Assembly: GCF_900091575.1 (NCBI RefSeq)
Contig: NZ_FMCR01000004.1
Location: 310,001-374,000, forward strand
Reading direction: 5' to 3'
Origin: Micromonospora saelicesensis
GTDB lineage: Bacteria > Actinomycetota > Actinomycetes > Mycobacteriales > Micromonosporaceae
Length of the DNA stretch: 64,000 nucleotides
Shown here: positions 7,400 through 16,332 of the stretch, in pieces
Layout: every line of letters begins with the position of its first letter
Numbering within the stretch: the first letter of the stretch is position 1
Translations under genes and position numbers: made by a program
Notes under the pieces: model-generated
The model's input: the letters and a program-made list of their open reading frames with translations, nothing else
Told to the model about the DNA's origin: nothing
The model's database searches: none

Positions 7400-8227
7400 T
7401 TACAGCCCGAGCAGCTCGCGGGCCTCGGTGGTGGTCAGCGGCGGCCGCTGAGCGAGCTGGGCGAAACCCACAGCGCGGGCGACCAACTGCATGTTGGACT
7501 CCACCGGGCGGCCCTTCGCGTACGTCACCGTGTCCTCCATGCCGACCCGCAGGTGCCCGCCGGTCGACAGCGAGGCCAGCAGCACCGCGATGGTGCTCCG
7601 GCCGACGCCGGTGGCCGAGAAGGTGGTGCCCTCGGGCAGGTCCCGCAGCATCCGGTGGGCCGCGACCAGGGTCTCGGTGTTGCCCGGCATCCCGCCCGGC
7701 ACGCCCATCACGAAGTCGACGTGCACGTGCCCGCCGGCCGGCAGCCCGTACTTGCCGAGCAACCGCTGCAACGCGGACAGGTGGCCGAGGTCGAAGATCT
7801 CGTACTCCGGCACGATCCCGCGTTCCTGCATCCGGGTGTGCAGGTCGACGATGAACTCCCAGCGGTTGAGGAAGACGTCGTCGCCGAAGTTGACAGTGCC
7901 CATGGTGCAGGAGGCCATGTCCGGACGGGCGTCGAGCACGGCGAGCCGGGCGGCCTCCGGGTCGGTCACCGCGCCGCCGGAGGAGAGCTGGACGATCAGG
8001 TCGGTGCTCTCCCGCAGCGCCGCCACCGTGTCGGCCAGCCGCACCGGGTCGAGCGTCGGCCTGGCCTCGTCGTCGCGGATGTGGACGTGGATCACGGCGG
8101 CGCCGAGCGCCTCGCACTCCTTGGCGGTGAGCAGCAACTCGTCGAGGGTCACCGGCAGCGCCGGCACCTCCGCCTTGGCCGACTCAGCGCCGGTCGGGGC
8201 CACCGTGATCAACGTCCCTGTCGTCAT
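7400..8227 (-). CDS. 3-keto-5-aminohexanoate cleavage (BKACE/DUF849) family protein
   Basis: The 275-residue TIM-barrel protein belongs to the BKACE family, zinc enzymes that cleave beta-keto acids with acetyl-CoA. The metal-site region is visible as AAVIHVHIRDDEARPTLD, and later GGHVHVDFVMG and GVGRSTIAVL complete the barrel signature. The true substrate is unknown because BKACE members vary widely. The ATG at 8227 was chosen because LITVAPTGAE is the first barrel strand. It is 23 bp downstream of ygfZ and probably cotranscribed with it. Confidence 0.85.
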   Translation of the reverse strand: MTTGTLITVAPTGAESAKAEVPALPVTLDELLLTAKECEALGAAVIHVHIRDDEARPTLDPVRLADTVAALRESTDLIVQLSSGGAVTDPEAARLAVLDARPDMASCTMGTVNFGDDVFLNRWEFIVDLHTRMQERGIVPEYEIFDLGHLSALQRLLGKYGLPAGGHVHVDFVMGVPGGMPGNTETLVAAHRMLRDLPEGTTFSATGVGRSTIAVLLASLSTGGHLRVGMEDTVTYAKGRPVESNMQLVARAVGFAQLAQRPPLTTTEARELLGL

Positions 8228-8250
8228 GCCGGCGATCCTAGACGGCCCGC

Positions 8251-9363
8251 TCAGGACGGGTCGATCGCCGCCGCGGTCTCGCCGATCAGCAACGCGGCGT
8301 CGTCCGGGACGTTCCGCTTCAGCACCGCGAGAGCGACCTGGCCCAGCTCGTGGTGCAGCACGGCGGTGCCGACGAAGCCGACCGCCCGGCCGTCGAGGGT
8401 CACCGGCGTACCGGCCACCGGCGGCTGATCGGTGGTCACCCCGTCCAGATGCAGCAGTACGAGGCGACGCGGCGGCCGGCCCATGTTGTGTACCCGCGCC
8501 ACCGTCTCCTGCCCCCGGTAGCAACCCTTGTCCAGATGCACCGCCGGGGCGATCAGGTCGACCTCGGCCGGAATGGTCCGGTGGTCGGTGTCCACCCCGA
8601 CCCGGGGCTGCCGGGCGGCCACCCGGATCGCCTCGTACGCCCACAGCCCCGCGACCGGCACACCGGCGCCGCGCAGCTCCGCCACCACCTGGTCCATCGC
8701 CGACCGTGGCACCAGCAGGTCCACCCCGAGCGGACCACGTCGGGCCCAGCCGCCGATCGGCAGCGGCCGTACGTCGTACCGAGCGCTCGCCCGGGCTGGC
8801 ACGGCACCGTGCGGGAACTTCGGACCCGGCACCGCGACCACGTCCGGTGCGGCGAGCCCGGTCACGCCGAGCGTGCCGAGCGCCTCCATGGCCGCCGGCC
8901 CGACCAGCGACAACAGCGCGCGCTCGGCCGTCGCGTCGCGTGGTTCGACCTTGCTGAAGAACCGCATCTTCTCCAGGTAGGTCAGCAGGCCCTGGGTCGC
9001 ACCGGGCTCGGTGTCCAGCCAGGTGGTCTCGCCGTCCTCGGCGACCATGGCGTGCTGCTCGATGTGGCCGTGCGGGGACAGCACCAGCAACTCGGTGCCC
9101 TCACCGGCGGCCAGCGCGTTCAGGTGCTGCGAGGTGACAGTGTGCAGCCAACTGGCCCGTTCCTCCCCGGGCACCGCGATGATCCCTCGATGCGACCGGT
9201 CGACCAGACCGACAGCGGTGTCGAGGGTGCGCTGCTCGCGCAGCGGGTCGCCGTAGTGCGCGGCCACCCCTCGCACCCCGGCCGCGACGTGCGCCGGATC
9301 CGGCTGGTCACGGCTGGCCTCGTCGATTCCCTCGACGGCCACCGCACCCGCGATGTCGATCAT
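8251..9363 (-). CDS. ygfZ: Folate-binding protein YgfZ (GCV_T-like)
   Basis: The 370-residue protein has the GCV_T-like fold and the YgfZ signature KGCYRGQE near the C-terminal third, with the conserved Cys. In E. coli YgfZ uses tetrahydrofolate in assembly or repair of certain Fe-S enzymes. It is a homologue of the T-protein of the glycine cleavage system rather than the T-protein itself. The ATG overlaps the TGA of the upstream fur-family gene (ATGA), so the two are translationally coupled; Fe-S repair next to an iron or zinc regulator is a sensible pairing. Confidence 0.88.
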   Translation of the reverse strand: MIDIAGAVAVEGIDEASRDQPDPAHVAAGVRGVAAHYGDPLREQRTLDTAVGLVDRSHRGIIAVPGEERASWLHTVTSQHLNALAAGEGTELLVLSPHGHIEQHAMVAEDGETTWLDTEPGATQGLLTYLEKMRFFSKVEPRDATAERALLSLVGPAAMEALGTLGVTGLAAPDVVAVPGPKFPHGAVPARASARYDVRPLPIGGWARRGPLGVDLLVPRSAMDQVVAELRGAGVPVAGLWAYEAIRVAARQPRVGVDTDHRTIPAEVDLIAPAVHLDKGCYRGQETVARVHNMGRPPRRLVLLHLDGVTTDQPPVAGTPVTLDGRAVGFVGTAVLHHELGQVALAVLKRNVPDDAALLIGETAAAIDPS

Positions 9364-9788
9364 TTTTCGTCCCCGTTCTCGCAGCGTACGCAGACGCCGA
9401 AGAGTGACACGTGCCCGATGTCCACCCGGAACCCGCGCTGCGCGGCCAACTGGTCGGCGAGGGGGCGGAGCAGCTCCGGATCGATCTCGTCGATCGCGCC
9501 ACACTCCCGGCAGACCAGGTGGACGTGTTGGTGTTCACCGGCGGCGTGATAGGTCGGTGAGCCGTGCGACAGGTGCGTGTGGGTGACCAGACCGAGCCGT
9601 TCCAGCAGCTCGAGCGTGCGGTAGATGGTGGTGATGTTGACGCCGGCGGCGACCTCCCGGACCGCGGTGTGCACCTGCTCCGGGGTGGCGTGGCCCAGAT
9701 CGAGCACCGCCTGGAGGACGAGCTGCCGCTGGGCCGTCAGCCGCAGCCCACGGGCCCGCAGCATTTCCGCGAGGGAGGATTCGGACAC
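9360..9788 (-). CDS. Fur-family metal-responsive regulator
   Basis: The 142-residue protein has an N-terminal winged helix (residues about 5-80, including NITTIYRTLELLERLGLV) and the Fur metal-binding/dimerisation part with HQHVHLVCRECG and a second CxxC (VCVRCEN), which together make a structural zinc site. It could be a Fur, Zur or PerR type; the sequence alone does not decide. GTG 9788 is the likely start, since the first helix follows directly and the ORF upstream crosses the divergent promoter. It is coupled to ygfZ. Confidence 0.85.
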   Translation of the reverse strand: MSESSLAEMLRARGLRLTAQRQLVLQAVLDLGHATPEQVHTAVREVAAGVNITTIYRTLELLERLGLVTHTHLSHGSPTYHAAGEHQHVHLVCRECGAIDEIDPELLRPLADQLAAQRGFRVDIGHVSLFGVCVRCENGDEK

Positions 9789-9857
9789 CGTCCGATCATA
9801 GTTCGGCCACCCGGCTGTTCCCCGCACCGCGATCGATCACCGCTACGCTCGACGGTC

Positions 9858-10736
9858 ATGGTGAGGTCGTCCGTCGGGAAGAACGCGGCCGACCCGACCG
9901 CGCGGATCGCCGTCCTGGGGCGTGGCCCGGTGCCGCCCGGCGACCCGGTGCTTCGAGGTGACGACCTCGGGGTGCTGCACGGTGACGGCCTCTTCGAGAC
10001 CATGCACCTACGTAACGGCCAGCCGTGGCTGCGCGACGAACACCTGGCCCGCCTGGCCACGGCGGCCGCCGCCGTCGAGCTGTCCCTGCCCCCCGTCAGC
10101 GCGCTGATCGACCTGGTGGATCAGGTGCGGACAGGCTGGCCAGCAGCTGTGGAGGGGGCGCTTCGGTTGGTCTGCACCCGAGGCCCGGAGGCCGGCGGTC
10201 CGCCCACCATCTACGCCACGCTGGCCCCGGTGCCGGCGGCCTCCCGGGCCGCCCGGAGGGACGGAATCACGGTGGCCACCCTGCCGCTGGGGCTGCCCGC
10301 CGCCGCCCGCAGCGGGCTGGCCTGGCTGCCGGCCGGCATCAAGTCCACGTCGTACGCGGTCAGCAGCGCCGCCCGTCGCTGGGCCCGCCGGGCCGGCGTG
10401 GACGACGTGCTCTGGATCTCCTCCGACGGGTACGCGCTGGAGGGCCCCACCGCGAATGTGGTGTGGCTCACCGACGACACGCTCTGCACGGTGCCGGCCG
10501 CCAGCACCGGCATCCTCGCCGGCACCACTGCGGCCTGGCTGCTCGCCCACGCGAGCGAGCTGGGCCTGGGCGCCGCCGAACGGATGGTCGGCACCGCCGA
10601 ACTGCACGCGGCGGACGGCGTGTGGTTCACCTCGTCGCTGCGCGGAGCCGCCGAGGTCCACACGCTGGACGGGGTACGGCGGGCTCGCTGCCCGCGTACC
10701 CCCGCCCTACAGGCCCTGCTGGGTTTCCCCGTCTAG
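9858..10736 (+). CDS. pabC: Class IV aminotransferase, probable 4-amino-4-deoxychorismate lyase
   Basis: The 292-residue PLP fold-type IV protein has GVLHGDGLFETMHLRNGQPW at the N-terminus, the PLP lysine in AGIKSTSYA, and GPTANVVW plus STGILAGTT in the C-terminal domain. ADC lyase makes p-aminobenzoate for folate; branched-chain and D-amino acid aminotransferases share the fold, so the exact reaction is inferred. The neighbour of M. tuberculosis nitrobindin (Rv0812) is the same family. The ATG at 9858 follows the divergent Fur promoter. Confidence 0.75.
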   Translation: MVRSSVGKNAADPTARIAVLGRGPVPPGDPVLRGDDLGVLHGDGLFETMHLRNGQPWLRDEHLARLATAAAAVELSLPPVSALIDLVDQVRTGWPAAVEGALRLVCTRGPEAGGPPTIYATLAPVPAASRAARRDGITVATLPLGLPAAARSGLAWLPAGIKSTSYAVSSAARRWARRAGVDDVLWISSDGYALEGPTANVVWLTDDTLCTVPAASTGILAGTTAAWLLAHASELGLGAAERMVGTAELHAADGVWFTSSLRGAAEVHTLDGVRRARCPRTPALQALLGFPV

Positions 10737-10756
10737 CCGGCCACCGACCGTCGAGG

Positions 10757-11344
10757 TCAGCCGCCGACCCGGACGAGTCGGGCGGAGAGGTGCGGACTGA
10801 GCCCGTGCCCCATGGCGGCCATCTCCTGGGCGTAGAGCAGCGCCCCCTCGACGATGCCGAAGAGCCGGTGCCCGCCGGTGACCTCCTTGGCGGTCGGAGT
10901 CCGGATCACCGCGTCGGTGGCGAACTCGAGCTGCGTGCCGGTGCGCTTGCCCAGGTGCAGCTCCATCACCCCGGTCGGGGTGGTCAGCAGCGCCTCCAGC
11001 TCGTCGGTCGCCCGCCCATCCACCAGCACCGGCCGCCACCAGCCCACCTCGCGGCCGGCCGGACGGACCGGTTTGCTCTGCTCGTCGAGGATCCACGCAC
11101 GCGACTCGTAGTGCAGGAACGGTCGGCCGTCGTGGCTGATCCGGATCTCCTGCGCGTAGTCGAAATCCTCGATGGTGGGGAAGCCGCCCTTGCCCCGACC
11201 GCGCCACAGACCGATGTACGGCAGCAGGGCATCCAGCGCGGGGTGCAGCTTCGGCCCGACCCGCAGGTCGTGGCTCTCCTCGAACGGGTACTCCTCGACC
11301 GGCGGCGCGTTCAGCCACGGCGGCTGCAGCGGGTTCTCGCTCAC
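10757..11344 (-). CDS. FABP-like heme protein (nitrobindin / peroxynitrite isomerase family)
   Basis: The 195-residue protein is a small beta-barrel of the nitrobindin family, with the GxWxGxG signature (GLWRGRGKG), the mid-barrel YESRAWILDE strand and the C-terminal PHLSARLVR segment where family members place their heme-ligand His. It is the counterpart of Rv0813c, and its neighbour pabC-like gene matches Rv0812. Nitrobindins bind ferric heme and can isomerise peroxynitrite; that activity is inferred. The GTG start gives MSENPLQPPWLNAPP, typical of actinobacterial members. Confidence 0.85.
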   Translation of the reverse strand: MSENPLQPPWLNAPPVEEYPFEESHDLRVGPKLHPALDALLPYIGLWRGRGKGGFPTIEDFDYAQEIRISHDGRPFLHYESRAWILDEQSKPVRPAGREVGWWRPVLVDGRATDELEALLTTPTGVMELHLGKRTGTQLEFATDAVIRTPTAKEVTGGHRLFGIVEGALLYAQEMAAMGHGLSPHLSARLVRVGG

Positions 11345-11399
11345 AGGGCCACCTTCGTTCGCGACTGCGGGGCTCGCAAGCCCGGCTCACTCCTCGCGC

Positions 11400-11513
11400 T
11401 CACCAACGTCCTCTCGAAATGCGTACGGCAAGGTAGACCAGGCCACCGGCGAGCCCGCCCAGGCCAGCGACCAGCAGGCTGACAAACCCGATCTCGGTAA
11501 CCATCCCGGCCAT
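11400..11513 (-). CDS. Small single-span membrane protein
   Basis: A 37-codon ORF (ATG 11513, or 34 codons from the in-frame ATG 11504) encodes one Gly/Leu/Val-rich membrane helix (FVSLLVAGLGGLAGGLVYLAV) followed by a basic tail (RISRGRW). That is a clean inside-positive layout. It fills an otherwise empty gap between nitrobindin and the divergent DsrE gene, and its ATG lies a few bases from the DsrE start. The function is unknown. Confidence 0.5.
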   Translation of the reverse strand: MAGMVTEIGFVSLLVAGLGGLAGGLVYLAVRISRGRW

Positions 11514-11528
11514 CCTATGCTGGGCCAC

Positions 11529-11891
11529 ATGGCCCGCACTCTCGTCGTCAAGGCCACCGCAGGGGCGGACGCCCCGGAGCGGTGCGCGCAGGCATTCACC
11601 GTCGCCGCGACGGCGGTAGCGGCCGGGGTGGACGTCTCGCTCTGGCTGACCGGTGAGTCCACCTGGTTCGCGCTGCCCGGTCGCGCCCAGCAGTTCGACC
11701 TGCCGCACTCCGCACCCCTGGCCGAGCTGTTGCACGTCATCCTGACCAGCGGCCGGGTGACCGCCTGCACGCAGTGCGCGGCCCGACGGGACATCGGCCC
11801 GGACGACGTCCTCCCCGGGGTCCGGATCGCCGGTGCCGCGGTCTTCGTCGAGGAGGCGTTGGCCGAGGGCGCGCAGGCACTCGTGTACTGA
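11529..11891 (+). CDS. DsrE/DsrF-like family protein
   Basis: The 120-residue alpha/beta protein has the DsrE-like pattern: LVVKATAGADAPERCAQAF at the N-terminus, an internal VDVSLWLTGESTW strand and a CxxC-like TACTQCAARR where sulfur-relay members place their reactive Cys. A role in sulfur transfer is plausible but unproven. The ATG at 11529 was chosen over 11517 because the first beta strand starts at once. Divergent from the small membrane protein. Confidence 0.7.
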   Translation: MARTLVVKATAGADAPERCAQAFTVAATAVAAGVDVSLWLTGESTWFALPGRAQQFDLPHSAPLAELLHVILTSGRVTACTQCAARRDIGPDDVLPGVRIAGAAVFVEEALAEGAQALVY

Positions 11892-11970
11892 CCGCACGGC
11901 GGCGGTGGGTCGATCCGAGCGGAGTGCCGATACCGACCCGACATCTCGGACGGCTGCCTACGATTCGGAT

Positions 11971-12351
11971 GTGACCGAGGCGGCGGAGAGGTTCTTCGAG
12001 GCACTGCCGTCGCGCGCCGCCGAGGTCCTGGGCGGCCTGGCCGACGGCACCCTCCAGATCGACCTCGGCGAGGACCACCGCACCGAACACTGGCTGGTCC
12101 GGATGCGGCCCGGGTCGGTGCAGGTCAGCCGGGGACGCGGCCCGGCCGACGCGATCTGGTACAGCAGCGCCGCCCTCTTCGACCGGCTGATCACCGGTGA
12201 GGCCCAGGGGGTCGCGGCGGTGCTGCGCAACGAGAGCACGTTCAGCGGGAACGTGGTGCTCTTCCTCGCCTTCCGCCGGTTCTTTCCGAACCCGCCCGGC
12301 ACCCGCGACCCCCGCGAAACGGCCCGTCGAGCAGCCGGGCGACTCAGGTGA
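11971..12351 (+). CDS. SCP2 sterol-binding domain protein
   Basis: The 126-residue protein resembles a single SCP2 lipid-carrier domain: an N-terminal helix, beta strands around GTLQIDLGEDHRTEHWLVRM, and ALFDRLITGEAQGVAAVLRNEST, the usual SCP2 helix where ligands are bound. The ligand is unknown. The GTG at 11971 gives a full domain. Its TGA overlaps the GTG of the debranching-enzyme gene by four bases (GTGA), so the two are coupled. Confidence 0.65.
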   Translation: MTEAAERFFEALPSRAAEVLGGLADGTLQIDLGEDHRTEHWLVRMRPGSVQVSRGRGPADAIWYSSAALFDRLITGEAQGVAAVLRNESTFSGNVVLFLAFRRFFPNPPGTRDPRETARRAAGRLR

Positions 12352-14402
12352 AGGACCTCGTCAGCATTCTGGACGGCAACACCTTCCTGGTCAGCGACCG
12401 GCGTGGGGACATCGAACCGTCCTACGACTTCCCCACCGGGCTGTTCTCCTTCGACACCCGCTTCCTGTCCAAGTGGGTGCTCACCCTGGACGGCGAACGG
12501 CTGCACGCCCTCTCCGTCGACGATGCCGAGTCGTACCGCACCAAGTTCTTCCTCGCCCCCGGCGAACCCACGCACTATCTGGACGCCAAGGCGTCGGTGA
12601 TCCGCAGCCGGGCGATCGTGGGCAGCTTCGAGGAGGAGCTGACAGTGCTGAACCACCTCGGCGCGGAGGTCGAGTGCACGCTCCGGATCGAGATCGGGGC
12701 CGACTTCGCCGACCTGTTCGAGATCAAGAACTCTCGGCAGAAGCGGGGCCGGACCACCGTCACTGTCGCCGAGAACGAGCTGCGGCTGACCTACCGGCGG
12801 GAGGCGTTCCACCGGGAGATGGTCGTCAGCACCACCGCGCCGGCGCAGGTCGACGACACCGGAATGACCTTCCGGATCCGGATCGCCCGCAACGACAACT
12901 GGAGCACCCGGCTGCACGTGTCCAGCGTCGTCTTCGGGGCCCGGGGCGAGGACATCCGGGCCACCCTCCCGTACGGCGGCAGCCGCAACGCGGACGCCAT
13001 CCGGGCCGAGCAGCAGGAGCTGATCGACCGGGCGCCGAAGCTCGGCTGCGACTGCGAGCCGCTGGCCGGGGCGTACCGGCGCAGCCTCAACGACCTGGCC
13101 GCGCTGCGCTACGAGTCGATCGCCCTCGGCGTACGGCTGATCGCCGCGGGACTCCCCTGGTTCATGACCCTGTTCGGCCGGGACAGCATCATCACCTCGT
13201 TGCAGGTGCTGCCGTTCCTGCCGGAGCTGGTTCCGCCGACCATCCTGATGCTGGCCGGCTTGCAGGGGCACCGGGTGGACGACTTCCGGGACGAGGAACC
13301 CGGCAAGATCCTGCACGAGCTGCGGTACGGGGAGACCGCCGGTTTCGAGGAACAACCACACTCGCCGTACTACGGGTCGGCCGACTCGACTCCCCTGTTC
13401 ATCATCCTGCTCGACGAGTACGAGCGGTGGACCGGTGACGCGGCACTCGTCCGCAAGCTGGAGCCGCAGGTCCGCGCGGCGTTGCAGTGGATCGACACCT
13501 ACGGTGACCTGCTCGGCACCGGCTACCTCTGGTACCAGACCCGCAACCCGGAGACCGGCCTGCAGAACCAGTGCTGGAAGGACTCCTGGGACGCCATCTC
13601 GTACGCCGACGGTCAGCTGCCCGGCTTCCCCCGGGCCACCTGTGAGTTGCAGGGCTACGCCTACGACGCGAAGGTCCGGGCCGCCCGGCTGGCCCGGACC
13701 TTCTGGAACGATCCGGAGTTCGCCGACGAGCTGGAGCGCCAGGCCGCCGACCTCAAACGGCGGTTCGACAGCGACTTCTGGATCGCCGACCGCGAGTACT
13801 ACGCGCTCGCGCTGGACGCCGACGGTCGGCAGGTGGACGCGCTGACCTCGAACATCGGGCACCTGCTGTGGAGCGGCATCGTGGACGAGTCGCGCGCCGG
13901 CAAGGTGGTCGAGCATCTGCTCGGGCCACGACTGTTCTCCGGCTGGGGGGTGCGCACGCTCGCCACGGACGAGGGGCGGTACAACCCGATCGGCTACCAC
14001 GTGGGCACCGTCTGGCCGTTCGACAACTCGATCATCGCCTGGGGGTTGTGGCGGTACGGCTTCCGGGAGGAGGCAGGGTTGCTCTGCGACACGATGCTGG
14101 CCGCGTCCCGGTACTTCGAGGGTCGGCTGCCGGAGGCGTTCGCCGGCTACGCCCGCGACCTCACCGACTACCCGGTGGAGTACCCGACCGCGTGCAGCCC
14201 GCAGGCCTGGTCGACCGGCACCCCACTGCTGCTGCTGCGGGTGATGCTGGGGTTGGAGCCGCAGGGCGAGCACCTGATCATCGACCCGGCCGTGCCACCG
14301 GGGATGGGCCGGGTCGAGCTGCTGGACATCCCCGGCCGGTGGGGCATGGTCGACGCGTTGGGCCGCAGCCGTGACCCGGAGGACCAGCCGGACGACCGCT
14401 GA
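12348..14402 (+). CDS. Amylo-alpha-1,6-glucosidase / glycogen debranching-like enzyme
   Basis: The 684-residue protein has an N-terminal glycogen-debranching-type domain (about residues 1-210, starting VSILDGNTFLVSDRRGDI) and a C-terminal (alpha/alpha)6 barrel with LFGRDSIITSLQVLPFLP, QCWKDSWDAI and VEYPTACSPQAWSTGTP. These are typical of actinobacterial proteins annotated as debranching enzymes; some homologues act in trehalose or other oligosaccharide metabolism. The start overlaps the SCP2 gene stop. No other glycogen gene is nearby, so the substrate is open. Confidence 0.8.
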   Translation: MKDLVSILDGNTFLVSDRRGDIEPSYDFPTGLFSFDTRFLSKWVLTLDGERLHALSVDDAESYRTKFFLAPGEPTHYLDAKASVIRSRAIVGSFEEELTVLNHLGAEVECTLRIEIGADFADLFEIKNSRQKRGRTTVTVAENELRLTYRREAFHREMVVSTTAPAQVDDTGMTFRIRIARNDNWSTRLHVSSVVFGARGEDIRATLPYGGSRNADAIRAEQQELIDRAPKLGCDCEPLAGAYRRSLNDLAALRYESIALGVRLIAAGLPWFMTLFGRDSIITSLQVLPFLPELVPPTILMLAGLQGHRVDDFRDEEPGKILHELRYGETAGFEEQPHSPYYGSADSTPLFIILLDEYERWTGDAALVRKLEPQVRAALQWIDTYGDLLGTGYLWYQTRNPETGLQNQCWKDSWDAISYADGQLPGFPRATCELQGYAYDAKVRAARLARTFWNDPEFADELERQAADLKRRFDSDFWIADREYYALALDADGRQVDALTSNIGHLLWSGIVDESRAGKVVEHLLGPRLFSGWGVRTLATDEGRYNPIGYHVGTVWPFDNSIIAWGLWRYGFREEAGLLCDTMLAASRYFEGRLPEAFAGYARDLTDYPVEYPTACSPQAWSTGTPLLLLRVMLGLEPQGEHLIIDPAVPPGMGRVELLDIPGRWGMVDALGRSRDPEDQPDDR

Positions 14403-14420
14403 CCTGAGCGGACGCCCAGC

Positions 14421-15284
14421 TCAGCCCGGGCAGCCGACGGTGGCCGCCAGTCGGGTCTCGTCCGGGCTGATCTCAGCCAGCACCGTGACGGCACCGCTGC
14501 GGTACGCGTACACCGGGGGTTGGTCCAGCAGTGGGCCGTTACCGGCCAGCGGGGCGAGTGCGGCCGTCGAGGCCGCCGGGCCGGGACCGTTCGCGGACCA
14601 TGCGGTACGGGCGAGCCCGCCGCCCGGGCAGGGCGCGGTGACCAGCTCCGAAGCGGCGTCGCCCGGCCGGTCGAGGGCCCGCAGCGCGGCGGTCAGCGCG
14701 GTGGTCTCCGGGCCGCCGGCGGTGGCCGGGGCCGGCGTGTAGCCGGCGCCGACCGGTCGGCAACCGGTGTCGACGACCAGTCGCACCCGGCCGTCGACGG
14801 TCGGCCGGCCCTCGACGGCCACGAATTCTCCGGCGTCGGCGCGCAGCTCGGGGCCGTCCACGCCGGGCCCGACTCCGGCGCGCCAGCTCGCCGGCAGCCG
14901 CTCGGCGATGCCGACCAGCACGGCCCGCTCGTCACCGGTGGCCGCGAGCACCCCTACCTCGCGCCGCAGCCTCGCCCCGTCGGCGAACGGGGTCACCCGG
15001 CAGCCGGACGCGACCCGCGCGGGGCCCAGGTCCAGCAGACCGGCCGCACCTGCCGCGCGGGCCAACTCGCCGACCGCCCGGTCGACCACCGGGCCGGCCT
15101 GATCGAGGGAACGCTGTTCGCGCACGGTCGGCGGGTCGTTCCGCACCGATATCCAGGTGAGCCCGGCCAGCAGCACCGCCCAGGCCACTGCCACGGCCAG
15201 CAGCCAACGCCGCCGCGACCCGGCCGGTGTCGGCGCGGCAGGGCCGGCCGAAGAGGCCCAACCCGTCTGGACAGCACCGCTCAC
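14421..15284 (-). CDS. Membrane-anchored protein of unknown function
   Basis: The 287-residue protein has a short cytoplasmic N-terminus with RRRW, one signal-anchor helix (about residues 27-46) and a large extracytoplasmic Ala/Gly-rich domain containing three dispersed Cys residues, near CRVTPF, CRPVGAG and APCPGGG, with a fourth close to the end. No known domain is recognised. The start is a GTG. It is convergent with the debranching gene and 71 bp downstream of the winged-helix gene on the same strand. Confidence 0.65.
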   Translation of the reverse strand: MSGAVQTGWASSAGPAAPTPAGSRRRWLLAVAVAWAVLLAGLTWISVRNDPPTVREQRSLDQAGPVVDRAVGELARAAGAAGLLDLGPARVASGCRVTPFADGARLRREVGVLAATGDERAVLVGIAERLPASWRAGVGPGVDGPELRADAGEFVAVEGRPTVDGRVRLVVDTGCRPVGAGYTPAPATAGGPETTALTAALRALDRPGDAASELVTAPCPGGGLARTAWSANGPGPAASTAALAPLAGNGPLLDQPPVYAYRSGAVTVLAEISPDETRLAATVGCPG

Positions 15285-15355
15285 CCGGCCATGGTGTCAC
15301 GCGCCCGCCGCCGGGCCGGCAGCGGAGGCGGTCGGCCCGACGGAGCGACCGCGGG

Positions 15356-15901
15356 TCAGTGGTCGTTCAGCCGGGGCGGCGGGTCGAGCCGGTAGCCGAC
15401 GCCCCGCACGGTGTGCACCTGCGGTCCGCCCGGCAGGCCCCGCAGCCTGCGACGAAGCCGTCTGATGGTGGATTGCAGCGCTGCGGTGTCCGCGCCGCCC
15501 AGCGCGGAGACACAGAGCCGTTCGTAGCTCCACACCACCAGCGGTGGACCGATGAGCACTGTGAGCAACTCCCGTTCGGTGGGGGTCAGCGGGAGCACCT
15601 CGCCGCGCCAGGTGACCCGGTGTCCGGCCCGGTCGACGACCAGCTCACCCCACCTCACCAGGCCCCGCGCCCCGGTGAGCGGAAGGACTGTGGGACTGAC
15701 CGGCGCCGGGTCCGTCGGCGACGACAACAGCTCGCGTAGCTCGGTCAGATCGAAACAGCTGTGCACCGGGGCGCGCCCGTCGAGTTGGCTCAGCACCCGC
15801 TCCCGAAGCGACATGTCCGTGCCCACGCAGAGGACGATGGGGACCGCTTCGTCGGACCCGCCGCTTTCATCCCTGAAATCCACCAGTAGATAGTGACGCA
15901 T
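15356..15901 (-). CDS. Winged-helix transcriptional regulator (OmpR/PhoB C-terminal type)
   Basis: The 181-residue protein has an atypical N-terminal half that only loosely resembles a receiver (IVLCVGTDMSLRERVLSQL) and lacks the acidic pocket and phospho-Asp pattern. The C-terminal half is a clear OmpR/PhoB DNA-binding domain (LPLTPTERELLTVLI, STIRRLRRRLRG, VHTVRGVGYRLD). It is probably a phosphorylation-independent orphan regulator. The ATG at 15901 follows a longer in-frame GTG at 15919. Its targets are unknown; the cysA-sseC operon lies upstream, behind a terminator. Confidence 0.75.
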   Translation of the reverse strand: MRHYLLVDFRDESGGSDEAVPIVLCVGTDMSLRERVLSQLDGRAPVHSCFDLTELRELLSSPTDPAPVSPTVLPLTGARGLVRWGELVVDRAGHRVTWRGEVLPLTPTERELLTVLIGPPLVVWSYERLCVSALGGADTAALQSTIRRLRRRLRGLPGGPQVHTVRGVGYRLDPPPRLNDH

Positions 15902-15951
15902 GCCAATGGATTTCGGCACCCGCCCCGGCGTGCCGGCGCGCTACGAAGAAA

Positions 15952-15995
15952 CGACCGGGGCCGGCCACCCCCGGGAGGGTGACCGACCCCGGTCG
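15952..15995 (-). terminator. Hairpin downstream of the cysA-sseC operon
   Basis: CGACCGGGG (15952-15960) pairs perfectly with CCCCGGTCG (15987-15995), and the intervening CACCC/GGGTG segment can add further pairing. It lies 15 bp past the sseC stop, between sseC and the winged-helix gene. It has no T-run, which is common in high-GC terminators. Confidence 0.55.
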
Positions 15996-16009
15996 ATCAG
16001 AGCAGTGGG

Positions 16010-16330
16010 TCAGGCGACGGTGACGGCGACCTCGTTGACGCCTCGGCCGGCAGTGACAGCGGTGTCGCCGTTGCCGTGCCGGGACAACGCCCGCAGCGTC
16101 CAGGAACCCGGCGCGGCGAAGAACCGGAACTGCCCGGCGGCCGAGGTGACCACCTCGGCGGTGAACTCACCGGTCGAGTCGAGCAGCCGGACGTACGCGC
16201 CCGGCACCGGCTCGGCCTCGGCGGAACGGACGATGCCGGTGATGACGGTTTCCTTCTCCAGATCCAGGCTGGCCGGCAGCGGCGCGGCCTGGTCCGGTGC
16301 GGCGCAACCCGCGGCGGTGGGAAGAGTCAT
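16010..16330 (-). CDS. sseC: DUF1416 family protein (SseC-like)
   Basis: The 106-residue protein is a single beta-sandwich carboxypeptidase-regulatory-like domain of the DUF1416 family (ETVITGIVRSAEAEPVPGAYVRLLD, AAGQFRFFAAPGSWTLRAL). It is the partner of CysA/SseA sulfurtransferase in many actinobacteria (sseC2-cysA2 in M. tuberculosis). The ATG begins two bases after the cysA stop, so the two are cotranscribed. A helper role in thiosulfate sulfur transfer is inferred from this constant pairing; no biochemical function is shown by the sequence. Confidence 0.85.
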   Translation of the reverse strand: MTLPTAAGCAAPDQAAPLPASLDLEKETVITGIVRSAEAEPVPGAYVRLLDSTGEFTAEVVTSAAGQFRFFAAPGSWTLRALSRHGNGDTAVTAGRGVNEVAVTVA

Positions 16331-16332
16331 GA

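Noticed and set aside
11958..14273. 771-codon minus-strand ORF opposite the debranching-enzyme gene
   Set aside because: It is a mirror frame of a gene with clear domains; its translation is low-complexity Ala/Gly/Arg/Val with no motif. Long antisense frames are expected at this GC content.
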